A stretch of 64,000 nucleotides of DNA from Pterois miles (lineage: Eukaryota; Chordata; Actinopteri; Perciformes; Scorpaenidae). The stretch's first letter is position 1, and the number at the start of each line of letters is the position of its first letter. Made by a program: the position numbers and the translations under genes. Location of the stretch: positions 3,102,501 through 3,166,500 of the forward strand of contig CAMQGK010000463.1 in assembly GCA_947000775.1 (NCBI GenBank), in the 5' to 3' direction. Under the pieces are notes generated by a model. That model did no database searches. It saw only the letters and a list, made by a program, of their open reading frames with translations, and was not told the origin of the DNA. Of the stretch, positions 47,051 through 59,596 are shown one piece after another.

Positions 47051-48357
47051 ATGGCCTCACAAGTCTTGGTCTACCCACCACACATTTATCAAACCCAGAC
47101 AAGTGCCTTTAGCAGTGTGAAGAAACTCAAAGTTGAGCCCAGCAGCTGTGTGTACCATGAGAGGGCACACCCGCGGACTTATCTGAACAGCAGAACCCTT
47201 GGCATTGTGCATCCAACAAAACAAGCCCACTCGTTTGTGAACCGAGGCTTGACAGTGGGTGTGAAAGCGCGTGGAGGACAAGAGTACCCGGTGCAGACGG
47301 TGGTGGTGCGTGGTGTACAGAGACAACCCCCTGGTAAAAGAGGAGGAGGAGGAGGAGGAGGACAAGGCCCAACTGCGGCCCAGGAGCGACAGGACGCAGG
47401 GGTTGTCCACTCGCAGGGCAAAGAGCAGCAGCAGACAGACACAGCAAGTGGGGGCAGCAGTGGAGCAACAGGGGCAGGAGGAGGGGGAAGGGGAGAGGGC
47501 TGCAGTGGAGGAGGCGAGGGAGGTGGAGAGGAGGAGGAGGAGGGTGACAGAGAAGAGAACTGTGGAGGTTTGAACTCAGCCGACAGCTCTCAGCGATGTG
47601 GGTTGAAACGTAAAAGTGAGGAGCTGGATAACCGAGGGAGCACCATGCAGATTGTGGAGGAACTGTCAATGTTGCCTGCTATGATGCAAACGACGAATGT
47701 GGGGAACGCAACCATGACTGCGCCTGCGGCCGTGGGGGCTGGAGGGGGCCCCTCGAAACAGGGTGTAGGTGCAGCGGGAGGGACGGGAGGAGGGGATGGG
47801 GACTATCAGGTGGTACAGCATGAAGTCCTGTGTTCCATGAAGAATACTTATGAAGTGCTGGATTTCCTGGGACGTGGCACATTTGGCCAAGTTGTAAAGT
47901 GCTGGAAGAGGGGCACGGGCGAGGTAGTGGCTGTGAAAATCCTAAAGAACCACCCTTCATATGCACGGCAGGGTCAAATCGAAGTTGGCATCCTCGCTCG
48001 TTTGAGCGGGGAGAATGCAGACGAGCACAACCTAGTGCGAGCCTTTGAATGCTTCCAGCACCGCAGCCACACCTGCCTGGTGTTTGAGATGCTCGAGCAG
48101 AACCTGTACGATTTCCTGAAGCAGAATAAGTTCAGCCCGCTGCCCCTGAAAGTGATCAGACCTGTGCTACAGCAGGTAGCTACAGCTCTGAAAAAGCTGA
48201 AGAGCATGGGTCTTATTCATGCAGACCTCAAGCCGGAGAACATAATGCTGGTGGACCCAGTGAGACAACCTTACAGGGTGAAGGTGATAGACTTTGGCTC
48301 AGCCAGTCATGTGTCCAAAGCAGTGTGCTCCACGTACCTTCAGTCTCGGTACTATAG
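47051..48357 (+). CDS. hipk3: Homeodomain-interacting protein kinase 3, first coding exon (3' incomplete)
   Basis: Exon 47,049-48,357 (acceptor CTGCAG|GT, donor AG|GTGAGT) starts two bases before the ATG and encodes residues 1-435 of a nuclear Ser/Thr kinase of the DYRK/HIPK group. The N-terminus MASQVLVYPPHIYQTQ is HIPK3-specific. LKVE at 26-29 matches the SUMO site known in HIPK paralogues. QRCGLKRKSEELDN and QHEVLCSMKNTYEVLDFLG are near-identical to human. The kinase domain includes the glycine loop GRGTFGQV (274-281), lysine K296, HADLKPEN with catalytic D392, DFG at D414, and STYLQSRYYR of the activation loop, where the exon stops. Residues about 98-175 form a Gly/Glu-rich low-complexity insert with no good human match. 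The rest of the kinase and the C-terminal half lie beyond the window. HIPKs regulate transcription and apoptosis. Confidence 0.97.
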
Positions 48358-51300
48358 GTGAGTACAAAAAAAAGGACAACAAGATTTTTAAAATATTTTT
48401 CACAAACTAATTCAAACTAATTACAGTATCTCTTGGTGTCCAGACCGCCATAGTTGGGTTAAAAAATGCCCTTCCTCTTGCAAAACAAGGAAATGTCTCC
48501 CCTACTGCACAACATCCTGCCTGTTTAGGAGCCACATACCACAGACACAGAAAAAATGTGACCCTGCAGTGTTTACTAGCAGACTATAGACTCAATGTTC
48601 ATGTCCCTACTGCCTGGGAAAGAAAACTGTTCTGCAAGATGTTAAGTCATTAAGAAAAAAATAAGTTTGTGGATATTTCTGGTATTGTTTGCATTAAGGG
48701 ACTTAAGCGTTGAAAGGAATAACCAATATTATAATATGATAGAAAAATAATGGATAGGCAAATATTTGAAGAATGGCATTAAAACATGTTGTGAACAGTT
48801 AGATTAAATCAAGAAAGGCTGTGAGACATTACTGAATGCTAGTCCAAACATAAGTATGCTGTTAAAGGCTCTAGGTACGACATGGTAGTAGATACAGTAC
48901 CTAATGTTTATGTTAGAGGGGCGCTGTGTTTCTGGACTTGGATGTGCACTTGGAAAACCAGTAGGACAAATTACCTTTGGCATTATGTTATGTGTGCTTT
49001 GCTTTGATTTGAAAAACAGGCCTGAAATGATTTCAGCTGTTGGGTAAGAGGCAGTAGTGAGTGACCCAGTTCACAGTTTGATTTGTACCTTTCCCTGTTT
49101 TGTATAAAGACCCTGAGATGGTAAGAAGACATGAAGCCATCTTGCACTAATAGTGTCCTCAGATGATGTCCAGTAATTTCTTTTGTGCAGATCTTGACCT
49201 AGTTCTTAATCCTAGCAACTAGAAGTGATGTGACTAATGGTTGTTAAATGATTTGAATTCAAACCTTGGCAGCTGGGGTCACACTGTGTTCATTAGTGAT
49301 TCAACCAATTCATATCATAACTGACCCACTAGCTACAACATCATTATATGCTTTCCTAGGACCTATCCACAGGCACAAGGAATGAAAAATCGCATCCATG
49401 CAGTCAGGATAGCTGCAGTGTGCTGTCCCTCTGCTAGTGACCCACTGCTATGAGGACACAGTGGAAATGCAAAGTATGTTACATTGAGCTCATGGAAAAG
49501 GTGCATATTCAACCAAATCTAGCAATGGTCAGAATACTATTTGCCTCTGTTTGTACATGCAAATAGATTATTACATATTAAGCTGTGCTCCCAGTAAGGA
49601 CATGATACTATTTGTAATTATTTGCATTACTGTGGAGAGTAAACTGCATTAAACATGTGTGTTTCCTTTGGACAGCCATATGTGTTGTTAAATGTTTGTG
49701 AGCCTCCACAGTTGGCGCAATAGGATACCAGGTTTAAAAATATCAAAGAGATTAAATAAACGCTAAAATGGAGAACAACATACCAGTAAAACCTGTTACG
49801 GTAATGTTCAGGGCATATTCAAGGGGCACACAAGTAAAATGAGTATTACCTAAATATTGTTTGGCCTAAACAAATGCAATGCTTAAATAATATATACTGT
49901 GCAACAGAACATCTGATCGTAAACAATGCTGCTCTAAAAACATGGTCTGATCCACACTGGTGGCATAGATCCACATAGGCCCTTGTATGCTTTCAACCAT
50001 GCCAGTGGGTCTTCCTCTGTGATGACATCCTATAATAGGTAAGATGTTGACTCTGTGATTGATGTAGTTTGTGGTTTTTACTCTGCCTGATCAATTCGCT
50101 CCTCCTCTACTCTCACAAACTCTTTGTAACTCATCTCACCCTCAAGCCAGTATCTAATCTTCATGAGCTGTGATGTGATCAAGTCAAGAGAAAGACAGCG
50201 GTGCGTTAACTTCAGACCTACCTGAATAAGTTTAGATCAGCTTAGATCTAGACCTGGACATCTGATGAACCTGCGTAATGGAGGTGTGGACGTATTGTTC
50301 TGATAGAGCATGTCAAAATGAAGCTGATCCGAAAACCATGAGGCACATTTTTTATTTAACATTTAGTTAACCAGGAAGTTCCTTGATTTTAAAATCTCTT
50401 TTTCTATGGAGAAGATAGCACACCATTACTAGTTTATAAAAAGTAAAAAAATAAGGCAGGTCAAAAACAGATGAGCATTTATTTGATCAATAGATGGAAA
50501 AACAGTCATGGTGCAGTAGATACTTATCAGCAGTTTGTGCTTCAACATGTGCTGTCTGTCCTAAGCAAAAACTATTAGGATTGTCCATGTTTTAAGTCTC
50601 CTGGTCACGGTTTCTTACAGCCTGGCACGGTGTGGCAAGAATATCTGAGATCTACTCAGATGGCCAGATTAAGTCATTGGGTTTTATGATACAGATTGTT
50701 CATGCTTATTTGTCTTGGTTTCTGAGGCAGGGGAGTGAGCAGGATTTATGAGCCACATTCAGGTCAGTGCTACTCTGTTTTTGGTGAGAGGCATTTACAT
50801 TGCATTTGAATAATTCTCACTGCCTGCACACTGAGCCAGTGAAGCAGTATGCCCCGCAGGGAATAGAAATACTGTCGATGAATATTTGCATTTACTGTAG
50901 CTTTTCTCACTGACTAAAGTGAGAAGACAATACTTGCTTTGACCTAATCCTTGGCCACAGTTTTATGGAAATTGTGGGAAAATATACTTGTCAGTGACAC
51001 CTAATTATTGCGTTCTCTCTTCATTCCACACATTAATCATTTCACCATTCTTGTGAATTTCGTCGTATTGTACTATACACGTAGTTTCAGGAAGTTGCTG
51101 AAAATAGAACTGTCGTGCTTTGCTGTACTTTTGGGGGGGAGGAAGTGAACAGTGCAGCTGCATCAGTGGTGTTTTTCAGTTCTGTCAAACCATGGTGACC
51201 AGGAGTTTCTCGCAGGTGTATTTTGATTCGCAGATTGAACACATTTTATCCTGAAGTGAAAAACAAAAGAAATTTACCATATTATACTGATCACCGTCAC

Positions 51301-52984
51301 TTTGTTTATGCCAGTGCACAGAAATATGTAAAATATGGTTTTCTAGTTGTATTATACAATATTTGTCATTGGCAGAGGGGCAGTTTACCTATATTCATTA
51401 CATATTTATGTATTCATTTTATTTAAAAGGGCTTATGTACAGTTTAAAACAAAAATGTCACCAGTTGGTACAAAGTTCAAAATTACAGCTTTGAGCTAAT
51501 TTGTATCTGTAGTCCCTTGGCAGGTCATACGTCAGTACGACTATAGCTGAATATTTTGATTTTATTTCTGATTTGATTCTCCTGTCAGGCTGAAGTTGTT
51601 TTGATTTACAAAACACTAATAGATGAAAAATGCTTTGTAAAAATGTGTTTCCTCTGTAGTTTATACCCCGTCGCATACAGGAGTATGCAAAGCATACTGT
51701 GAGGGAGCAGCGTTGCTGAGGCTAAGAGTGAAGGGTTGCTTAAAATAGCTCCTGGGACGCCGGCCAGTGGGCTTTGACTTCTATAGATGGTGAAGCACAT
51801 AGGCAGCCAGAATGAAATAGGGACAGCTTGAAATACTACAGAGCTCTCACTTACTCACTCAAGGTCAACCAGCTCTAACGTCAGCTGTTTTGATTTTCAT
51901 ATGTCCGTTTGTGTTTGTGTGTGTTTGGCTATCTAAAGTGGCTGGTGGGGACCTCAAATCCATCAGCTACTCAAACCAATAAGTTTGACAGATACACCAG
52001 CCGCTTCCACAATTCACAAGCATTTGGCCAGTGGCTGCTCCTAATTTCACCCTGTCAGCCAAGCTGGAACTCACAGAGTTCAATTTTCTAGAATTAGCTG
52101 TTTTTATATTTTTTATTAGATACATATTCAACTAAATAATTAAAAATAACAGGAACGATTAGATTAGATAAGGCTGATTTAGATTAGACAGAAATGAGAC
52201 ATGGTAGTAAATTATTTGGATGTGGATGTGCAAGTACAGTGTCCTTTAACATCTCTAAAAAGTAGGTCTGGCATTTTTACAGAATGAACAAGTAATCTCC
52301 CTGACAGTCTTTACAGTTTTTATTATTGTGATATAAGTAGATTTGAGTCCATCAGTTAGCAAGAACCTAAATTGTACATCAAGGTTAGTTCTCCAATGTT
52401 TTTTTTAGCAACATCTTGTATATTGTTAACAAGATGTGATCATTTGGTTTTCAGTCCATTTTGATGCTTTGTCAAATAAGTATCCCTGTTGATGATAATA
52501 CATTTTTTCAACTTCATGTTGGATGTGTGACAGAAACAACTCCCTTAAGGTTGACCAGAATATCTCAAACTCATGCTCACATGCTAAAGGCTCGTTGCTG
52601 ATCACATTGCTGAACTCGTTGTGCCAATCTGTGTCACATGCTGACCGACACCGCTTCTTATTTCCAGCCGCAACAAATTACTTTGTGAGTGTGTTGTGCC
52701 AGTGGTCACATTGTTTTAATATAGTATGTTGCTGGGATGAATAGCAAGAACTGCTCCTGTTAACCAGAGCAGATAAGACATATTTTTAAGAAAGAGCACT
52801 TTGGCTGTCCTCCTGCAAAACTGCAAATGTGTTGTTGTGTTACATTAAATGTGCGCAAACTTAAGCTCAGTGAGCATTTGATTGTTGGCTTTTGGAAGTG
52901 TGTGTATGGTACAAATATCGTTGGAATAATTATTAATGATAATACCACAGTGGGCAGACACAGTTCATTATAGTGTGCTGTGAT

Positions 52985-54197
52985 AAGGGCTGCACAATTA
53001 CCAAATTTTTCGCACTATAAGGCGCACCGGATTATAAGTCACACTATCAATGAACATGTCTATTTTCATACATAAGGCGCTCTCGTCATTATCCGAGTCA
53101 GTCTCGTTGTTGTTACTTAGCTGTTCAGTGATGATTCCTGCCTTTGTGAAAGTTCAGACGACACTTGACGCTGATACCTTGGCCCAGGCATCCACAATCC
53201 ATTGGCAGATAGTGGAGTAACTTGGCCGGCGTTGCCTCCCTGTCTTGGTGAATGTGTGTTCGCCCTCTGTCACCCAACGCTCCCACGTAGCTCGCAATTT
53301 AACTCTGAACGATTTGTTGACACCAATATCTAGCAGTTGGAGTTCGTTAGTTAATCGACCCGGAAAGACGGCAAGCTCCGAATTAGTTTTCTTCACTTGG
53401 GTTTTGACAGTGTCGGTGAGTGCTATAATGCCCCGACAATCCATCCAGCGGTGCGGCATCGTAGCTTACCAAAGTCGTAATATAACATTCTGACAGATTT
53501 TTGAGCGCCCTGTACCACTTAAAATTGGTTCGAGGTCAGTAATCACAACCAGAATTGATACATAAGGCTCGCCTGATTATAAGGCGCATTGTCGAGTTTT
53601 GAGGAAATTAAAGGATTTTAAGTGCGCCTTATAGTGTGAAAAATACGGTAATCAAATATTAATCACGATTTTGGCTTTCCACCATTAAATGAACATGATC
53701 GTCTGTAATATTGATACTTAAAATGCATGTTCTATGCATAGAAAACTCTGCTGCATAAATCAAGCACTTCCTAAACTAACAGCCAGCCACCAGCCAGCAA
53801 CTGAAATGTTTTGGCTTCACTTTTGTGTAGAGATATTATCTATGCAAGTAATGTGTTTATGATTAGATTGAGAACATAAAAAAACATAAATCTAGCCTCT
53901 TAATGTTGCTAATTTTGCTCTCAAAGTGCACCAGATTGAAGCTCTTAACTTTAAATTTGAGTTAACAAAAGGGTGAATAGTCCTGTATTTCTTCATATTG
54001 CAGAAAAAAAAAATATTGCAGTGGCATTTTTTACCAACATCGTGCAATCCTAATTTGTATATTCACAGAATTGAGACACACCATGGAAGTAAAAACAGTG
54101 CTCGGTATGTTGTTGCTAAAATCAATGAATAATCATGATCTCAATATTGATCAAAAATAATTGTGATTATCATTTTGGCCATAATTGTGCAGCCCTA
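52985..54197. mobile_element. hAT-type element with 8-bp target duplication
   Basis: The termini AAGGGCTGCACAATTA and TAATTGTGCAGCCCTA are inverted. They are flanked by the identical octamer GCTGTGAT at 52,977-52,984 and 54,198-54,205, the 8-bp target duplication of hAT transposition. It contains a complete pogo-type insertion. Apart from that nested element it has no coding content. Confidence 0.85.
53001..53648 (-). mobile_element. pogo/Tigger-type element with a transposase remnant, nested in the hAT element
   Basis: The ends CCAAATTTTTCGCACTATAA and TTATAGTGTGAAAAATACGG are inverted and flanked by TA (52,999-53,000 and 53,649-53,650), as in the Tc1/mariner-pogo superfamily. On the minus strand, 53,459-53,154 encodes a fragment of the pogo-type DDE transposase (LAVFPGRLTNELQLLDIGVN, then GRQRRPSYSTICQWIVDAWAK). 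Only this portion remains, so the element is internally deleted and non-autonomous. Confidence 0.8.
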
Positions 54198-54959
54198 GCT
54201 GTGATACAGCCTTTCTGGCCTGTCTGGTTTGAGCTGGTAGTTTAACAAACATAACATAATAAGAGAGGAGGAGGAAAATGAAAGCCTGTATGTCCTTGGT
54301 GGTATTTTCAGAAATGAATGGCTTTGGGGTGTAATGTCCATGGAGTACTCATGAGACTGCACCTTGAAATCAGCATCCTTCATGACTAAGGCCACATAGT
54401 TGGCAACAACAAGCAAAGATATGTAGTTGTCAGGGCTGTAAATTGCAGATGGCTTCATTTACCATGCATTCTGGTAAATATTAGGTTTAAAAGAGATTTT
54501 AGTTGAATTTAATAAGCTGTGGGTTATTTGCTAGCTTTGTTTAAAAGTTACAATCTTGAAGATCTCTGTTTCATACCACCTGGCAAAAAACAATAATTGC
54601 AGGTGTGGTTCTGGATCCCCACTTCCCAGAAATCCAAACAGTGTCGCCTGTGTTCGCGGGAATGTCGCCACAGACACCCAGTTTGTAACACTGCACATGC
54701 ATGCGCTTTCAACAGTGGGCCATAGGCTCAGTCACCATTGTGTTCCCTCATTCAGTGATAGATAGTGACTTAACATACATTTATTTAAATGGAAATCCTA
54801 GAGATTATTACTTTAATATCATTAGAAAATTTGATTTCTCTCACAGAATTATAAAAGCGTGTTTGTTTCAGATGTTTTTATCAGGAATCTTCATTTTTCC
54901 AAGAAAGCCCAACATAGTATTACCATGTTTCTTTTTTATATAAACATATAAACGAACAT

Positions 54960-55402
54960 AGGGCTCTATCGTACACCCGACGCAAAGCAGTGCACACCGC
55001 AGCTGTCATTGCTAGTTTAATAGTTGCATCAGAAAGTGATACAGTAGGGATGCATTGATTTATTGGGCGAACATCAGTATTCATTTCCTCAGCAGATTAC
55101 GGCTCGCTTCTCCAATTTGATGAATCTGTCTTTTAAATAGCAATGTGTCAACATGCAGGGGCACCTGACTTTTAAAGGGAATGGGAGATGACACCCTTTA
55201 TTGGTTTTGATTGGTTTAATTCCTGTTACTCTCAAAACACACCTATGATTAGTTGAGAGACTAAATATGACCCTTTTGCCATTGCGCCTTACTTCGCCCC
55301 CACATTATGTGCCGTTTCACTAGCAAAAATGGTGTTGGACATGCCCTAAATTCAGTTGTGCTATGCACTTAATACCATGCACTACAGATTGTTAAAATGG
55401 GG
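54960..55402. mobile_element. hAT-like MITE (AGGGCTCTAT start), degenerate
   Basis: Begins AGGGCTCTATCGTACACCC, with GACGCAAAGCAGTGCAC. Toward the end come 'gttggacatgccctaaattc' and 'gattgttaaaatgggg', the usual close of this fish family. The terminus is diverged. Confidence 0.5.
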
Positions 55403-56464
55403 ACTCATAATGTCAAGAGACACAAGAACACTATTTAAAAATAAGAAAATAAATAAATAGATAAATACATAATTTAGAAAAAGGAAAATAAATGAATACT
55501 GAAAACAATTATTAAGAATAATAAAAATGTATAAATAATAAAAACAAATTACAAAATCATGTAGATTAAATTAAAGTAATTGCTCCTTAATATGCATGCA
55601 TATATTGCATCTGGTGTTTATGGGTTAAGCTGGACCTGCTACCTTAAAATCATTTACATCAAGGATTTTCCTTATGGGTGTGCAAGAAAACAAATGTTTT
55701 TTGTTGGTTTATTTTATTTTTTCCCCCCTCAGGCATGGGTTCTTGTTATCTTGTACAGGTGAATTCAAAATACTTTAATTCAAACACCAAAAAGTTAGAG
55801 AAGAAGCTCAGTCCACCAGAGCTGGAATATTAAGTCTTTCTTAAACACTAGCTCCATGTCAGCATGTTGAATGGTTAACATCTGTAAAACGTGCCTAAAG
55901 CCTCGTATCCTTAATCTAAGGTCTGGGTAGATCAGAGTGCAAGTGCTACATCCGCCTGTGCTGCACTGGCCCTGTGTTCCTCTGAATAATGCAGAGTGCC
56001 CTGAGAGTGTGTGTGGAATTACAGTTCCAGGAAGAGACGTGCGGTAAAGCTCCATTCTTCCATCATGGAGTCACTGTGAGTCAGTTTGTCTTTGTGGCTG
56101 AGCTTATGCCAACTGCAGTGCAGCCCAAATTAGTTGATTTATCAGAACAAGCTTACTGAAAGGGCTGCGTAAACATGCAATGACAATGTCCCCCCCTCCC
56201 TATGTGTAGCCACCCTTATTTGCTGTTCTCTGTGTGAGCTAGTTGGATGCCACTTTACATGTTGTTCCTCTCAGTGAGGACAGAGCAGGGAGGATCAGAG
56301 AACTATTTTTGGACTGTAAGATAATGGCCATGAATAAGAAATAGAGATGGAGATAATTTCTCTGCTCTGCGATGGCCCTTCTTGCAAAGAATATCACTCA
56401 TCTGCACTCTTGTTTTTTTTTCAGGTTAGATAAAAATATGATATAACTGAAGAAAAAAGACCTG

Positions 56465-56640
56465 TGTATCAACGGAACACTGGCATTTTGGGAAATATGC
56501 TAGTTTGCTATCTCAGTCAGAGAAGAGCATTAATACTCTGTGCAGTACAGAGTACAATATAGAGATGTCTGAGGTATATTTAGCCTAGCTTGACACAAAT
56601 ACTAGAATCAAAAGGAACAGTTAGCCAAAAGTTAAGAATA
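56465..56640. mobile_element. Decayed fragment of the AGCTTAGCACAAAGACTGG family
   Basis: 'actggcattttgggaaatat', 'agagaagagcattaatactc' and 'tttagcctagcttgac' resemble the left part of the element at 10,790-12,166, with heavy divergence. Confidence 0.4.
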
Positions 56641-56661
56641 CACTTTCCAACAACTCATATT

Positions 56662-57130
56662 AGCTGTTTTTATATGGACACAAATAATCGGAATAAAGGC
56701 CCAATCAGATTAAAAATGCTCCATGTGAACACGTCAATCGGAAGATTCTGATCCAATACGGCCCGATAGGATAGAAATGTCATTCCGAATGAGAGAGGTG
56801 GTTTATGCCGATTGTTGATCCGATCGGCGTCCATGTACACACCAATTTTGATCTTCTGGTCTTCTTGGTTGGGGTGAAATTATCTCCACTGCGCATGTGC
56901 GCTACGTCAGCGTGACGCGTGACAGACAATGCAGCGTTTGTTTACAACACAGGCGGAAGTACAGCTTCTTCTTCTGCTACTATTTTTGGAAAATTAGACA
57001 GCTCTGCTCGTGTGCACGTCACGATCGGATCATTTTATTTAGTGTCCATGTAAACAGTGGATTTGGAATTTCCAATCAACCAAGGTTCAGATCGGATTGT
57101 AGAGATTTGCTGCATGTAAACGTGGCTGTT
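56662..57130 (-). mobile_element. MITE family M, copy 2 (antisense)
   Basis: Full-length reverse complement of 38,830-39,323: begins AGCTGTTTTTATATGGACAC, contains TACAGCTTCTTCTTCTGC, and ends CATGTAAACGTGGCTGTTGT. About 470 bp. Confidence 0.8.
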
Positions 57131-57192
57131 GTATTAAATGTTAGCCATCAAGCCAGGCACTGATAGAGCCATCAGACAAATTTGTTCATAGT

Positions 57193-57453
57193 TAAGGCCC
57201 TGACACACCAAGCTGACAGTCGGTTTTTGGACAGTTTGGGGATGTCGGTGAATGTCTGACGCCCTAGTTTTTGCGGTGTGTCCTGCACCGTTGGCCCTAG
57301 TCTGGCTTTTTTTGGCGATTCAACCTGCTGAATTGTAGAACGTATAGAACGTATGTAGTGATGATGTGTTCAAGTGCAACTTGACACCTGTGACATGAGG
57401 TGACGGTTCATCGCTGTCGGGTCTTTGTCAGTTTGGTGTGTCTGCACCTTTAG
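57193..57453 (-). mobile_element. TIR element family T, copy 3 (antisense, internally deleted)
   Basis: Left end TAAGGCCCTGACACACCAAG, right end AGTTTGGTGTGTCTGCACC. The interior reads in the same direction as copy 4 and opposite to copies 1 and 2 (GCGGTGTGTCCTGCACC, 'ggcgattcaacctgctgaat'). Confidence 0.72.
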
Positions 57454-58301
57454 GACAGTGTGCAAAGCTGGTGTCCTTACTATGAGGAGAGGACCATTGA
57501 CATACTTGATGGTGCTGTTTTTATGTTTTAATATTTATTAGCATCTTTAATTCTTGTGTTAGCCTGTTTCTGTGGTCCCAAAGCAACTAGACACACAATG
57601 GCAGAATTTCATAAACTCAAAATTAGTACATTTTCAATTGACTTTATGAATATTGAAGATATAAATTGCAGCCTTGGTTAAAGAAACGTGTTTGAATGTT
57701 TAATTTTTTAATTATGAGATATCAGGATAGAAGACCAAACTTATTTACAGTGATTGAGGAGTTGTTCTGAACCTTTGGGTCAACAATTTAGTGCACCGGT
57801 ACACTGTGTGCTTTGGAATGTCGCCATGCATCATGTTTGTGTTGGTTTTACTAACATAACATTGCCTTGTGCCTCAGCCTCTTTGTGGATGAGACGGACA
57901 AACAAAGAGGGAGAAAAAGAAGAGATGAATGGAAGAAGGGAAGCAGCTGTTTGAGGTGAAGGAGCGAACAGTTGAACTTGTTGACCAGGGAAAGACTTGT
58001 TTTCATTGGTCAGAGGAGACTGTCCACAATGTGGAAGCTTCAGGCTGTGAGAAGAAAAAATGACAACCAAATCGTACCAATGCTCTTGCCTGTTTGGGTT
58101 TTATTTTGTCATTGTTGCTGAATATCATACCTGCAGTGTGGGCGGGTTATACTTGGCACAATGGTGTGCCTGTGCTGGGCCTGCTGTTACTGCTGCGCTC
58201 AGCATTGTGCATTAGGGTTTGTTACTGATGGTTTCCATTAAAGACAAGCCAGCACCCAGTGCAGTGTGTTATTCTCAGTCAGGCCTCGTTCTGTAGTGAC
58301 T

Positions 58302-58777
58302 AGAGGTCGACCAGTATGTTTTTTTTTTTTTAAATGGCCTATGCCGATTTATGCAGAATGGCTGATATATGATGATATATTTTTTTTTTAGGCTGATATG
58401 TTTGGTTGATTTTCTTTTTTCCTCAATCTGATAAAATCTAACAGCTTAATAATAACAAATGCTACACAAAATTTCTCAACTTCAGTAAACATTTATTGAA
58501 CACCACCTATGGTCTGTCTCTCCAATCAACATTTAGTGTCTACACTGCAGTGCACTTATATATTTAAAATAGAAATAATGTATAATCTAAATATTGAATA
58601 CAGGTAATTAAAAAAACTAAACTTTGTCAAATGAATTTTGGAACAAAAAAATAAAGTTTTAGTGTACCTGCTTGATAATTGGCTTAATATGGTCACACAT
58701 TGGCCGATACAAATTATGTGAAGAATGTCAAATAATCGGCCCGATTAATCGGCCAACTCATTAATCGGTCGACCTCT
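58302..58777. mobile_element. MITE with AGAGGTCGACC inverted ends
   Basis: AGAGGTCGACC at the left and GGTCGACCTCT at the right form a perfect 11-bp terminal inverted repeat. The body has repeated GGCCGAT/ATCGGCC and TTAATCGG motifs. No convincing target duplication was seen. Confidence 0.75.
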
Positions 58778-59473
58778 GGTTTTGGTAAGGTCACTACTAA
58801 AGTACAAGTTACATATTACACTGTGCCATGCGAAATCTATTAAATAAAATCATTTAAAGCACAACTATTTCCAACTTAGTGAGCATCTCTAAAATAATGC
58901 TATACAGTGACAGAAAGGTTGAAAGTCTCAACTAAAAGTGTACTGGGGAATGTTTTGAAAAGAGCATCTGACAACGCTGCTAGCAGGCGCAGAAAGCTCT
59001 TTGAAGACATGTCTTTTTTGCCTTTCCCCTCTGCTGCCTCTGGATGTGTTTTTCACCGATAACACAAGGCTCTTTGGAAACCTTTGAACACACTGATATT
59101 GTAGACAACTAGTCTCACTCGTAGTCATTCATTTCTAACCTTTGAACAGCGCAGGAGTATCAGTTAACACACCTGATGTGCACCTCTTTGTCTTATGACT
59201 GAGGAAAAACATGTTCTGTTCTCATACAGGATATATTTGCAGCACATTAAAGCATTAGAAACTGATTCACTGCCCTTAATGGATTGTAAAAATATATTGA
59301 TGTTGGGCTAGTACATGGCCTTGTTGAATGCTCTATTCAGATGAGCCAATTACAGCATTCTGTGGTCTGTAATTTCTTTATAGCAGATATATACCGCTGC
59401 TATGTATAACAGACCATTGCTTTGGCGGACCATTTTTGTGTCACATTATTGGTACCCATGCAGTAAGTGGGGA

Positions 59474-59596
59474 AAATGTACAGCGAGCGTGTCATTGTTG
59501 TGAAATAAACCCCTTCAGGCCTCATGTCTGGGTGTGCGTCCTGCATCACCCTGTCAGGGTTTATTTCGCAACAGTGACCCACTTGCTGTGCATTAT
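59474..59596. mobile_element. Short palindromic MITE (copy 2)
   Basis: Left arm AAATGTACAGCGAGC...GTGAAATAAACCC, right arm GGGTTTATTTCGCAAC...GCTGTGCATTAT. The GCATCACCCTGTC centre is shared with the copy at 4,207-4,339. Confidence 0.6.

Noticed and set aside
47127..47669. 180-codon minus-strand frame opposite hipk3 exon 2
   Set aside because: Pro/Leu/His-rich shadow of the Gly/Glu-coding repeat on the + strand; no domain.
53154..53493. Functional transposase gene
   Set aside because: Only a fragment of the DDE domain remains inside a 648-bp deleted element, without the N-terminal DNA-binding part.
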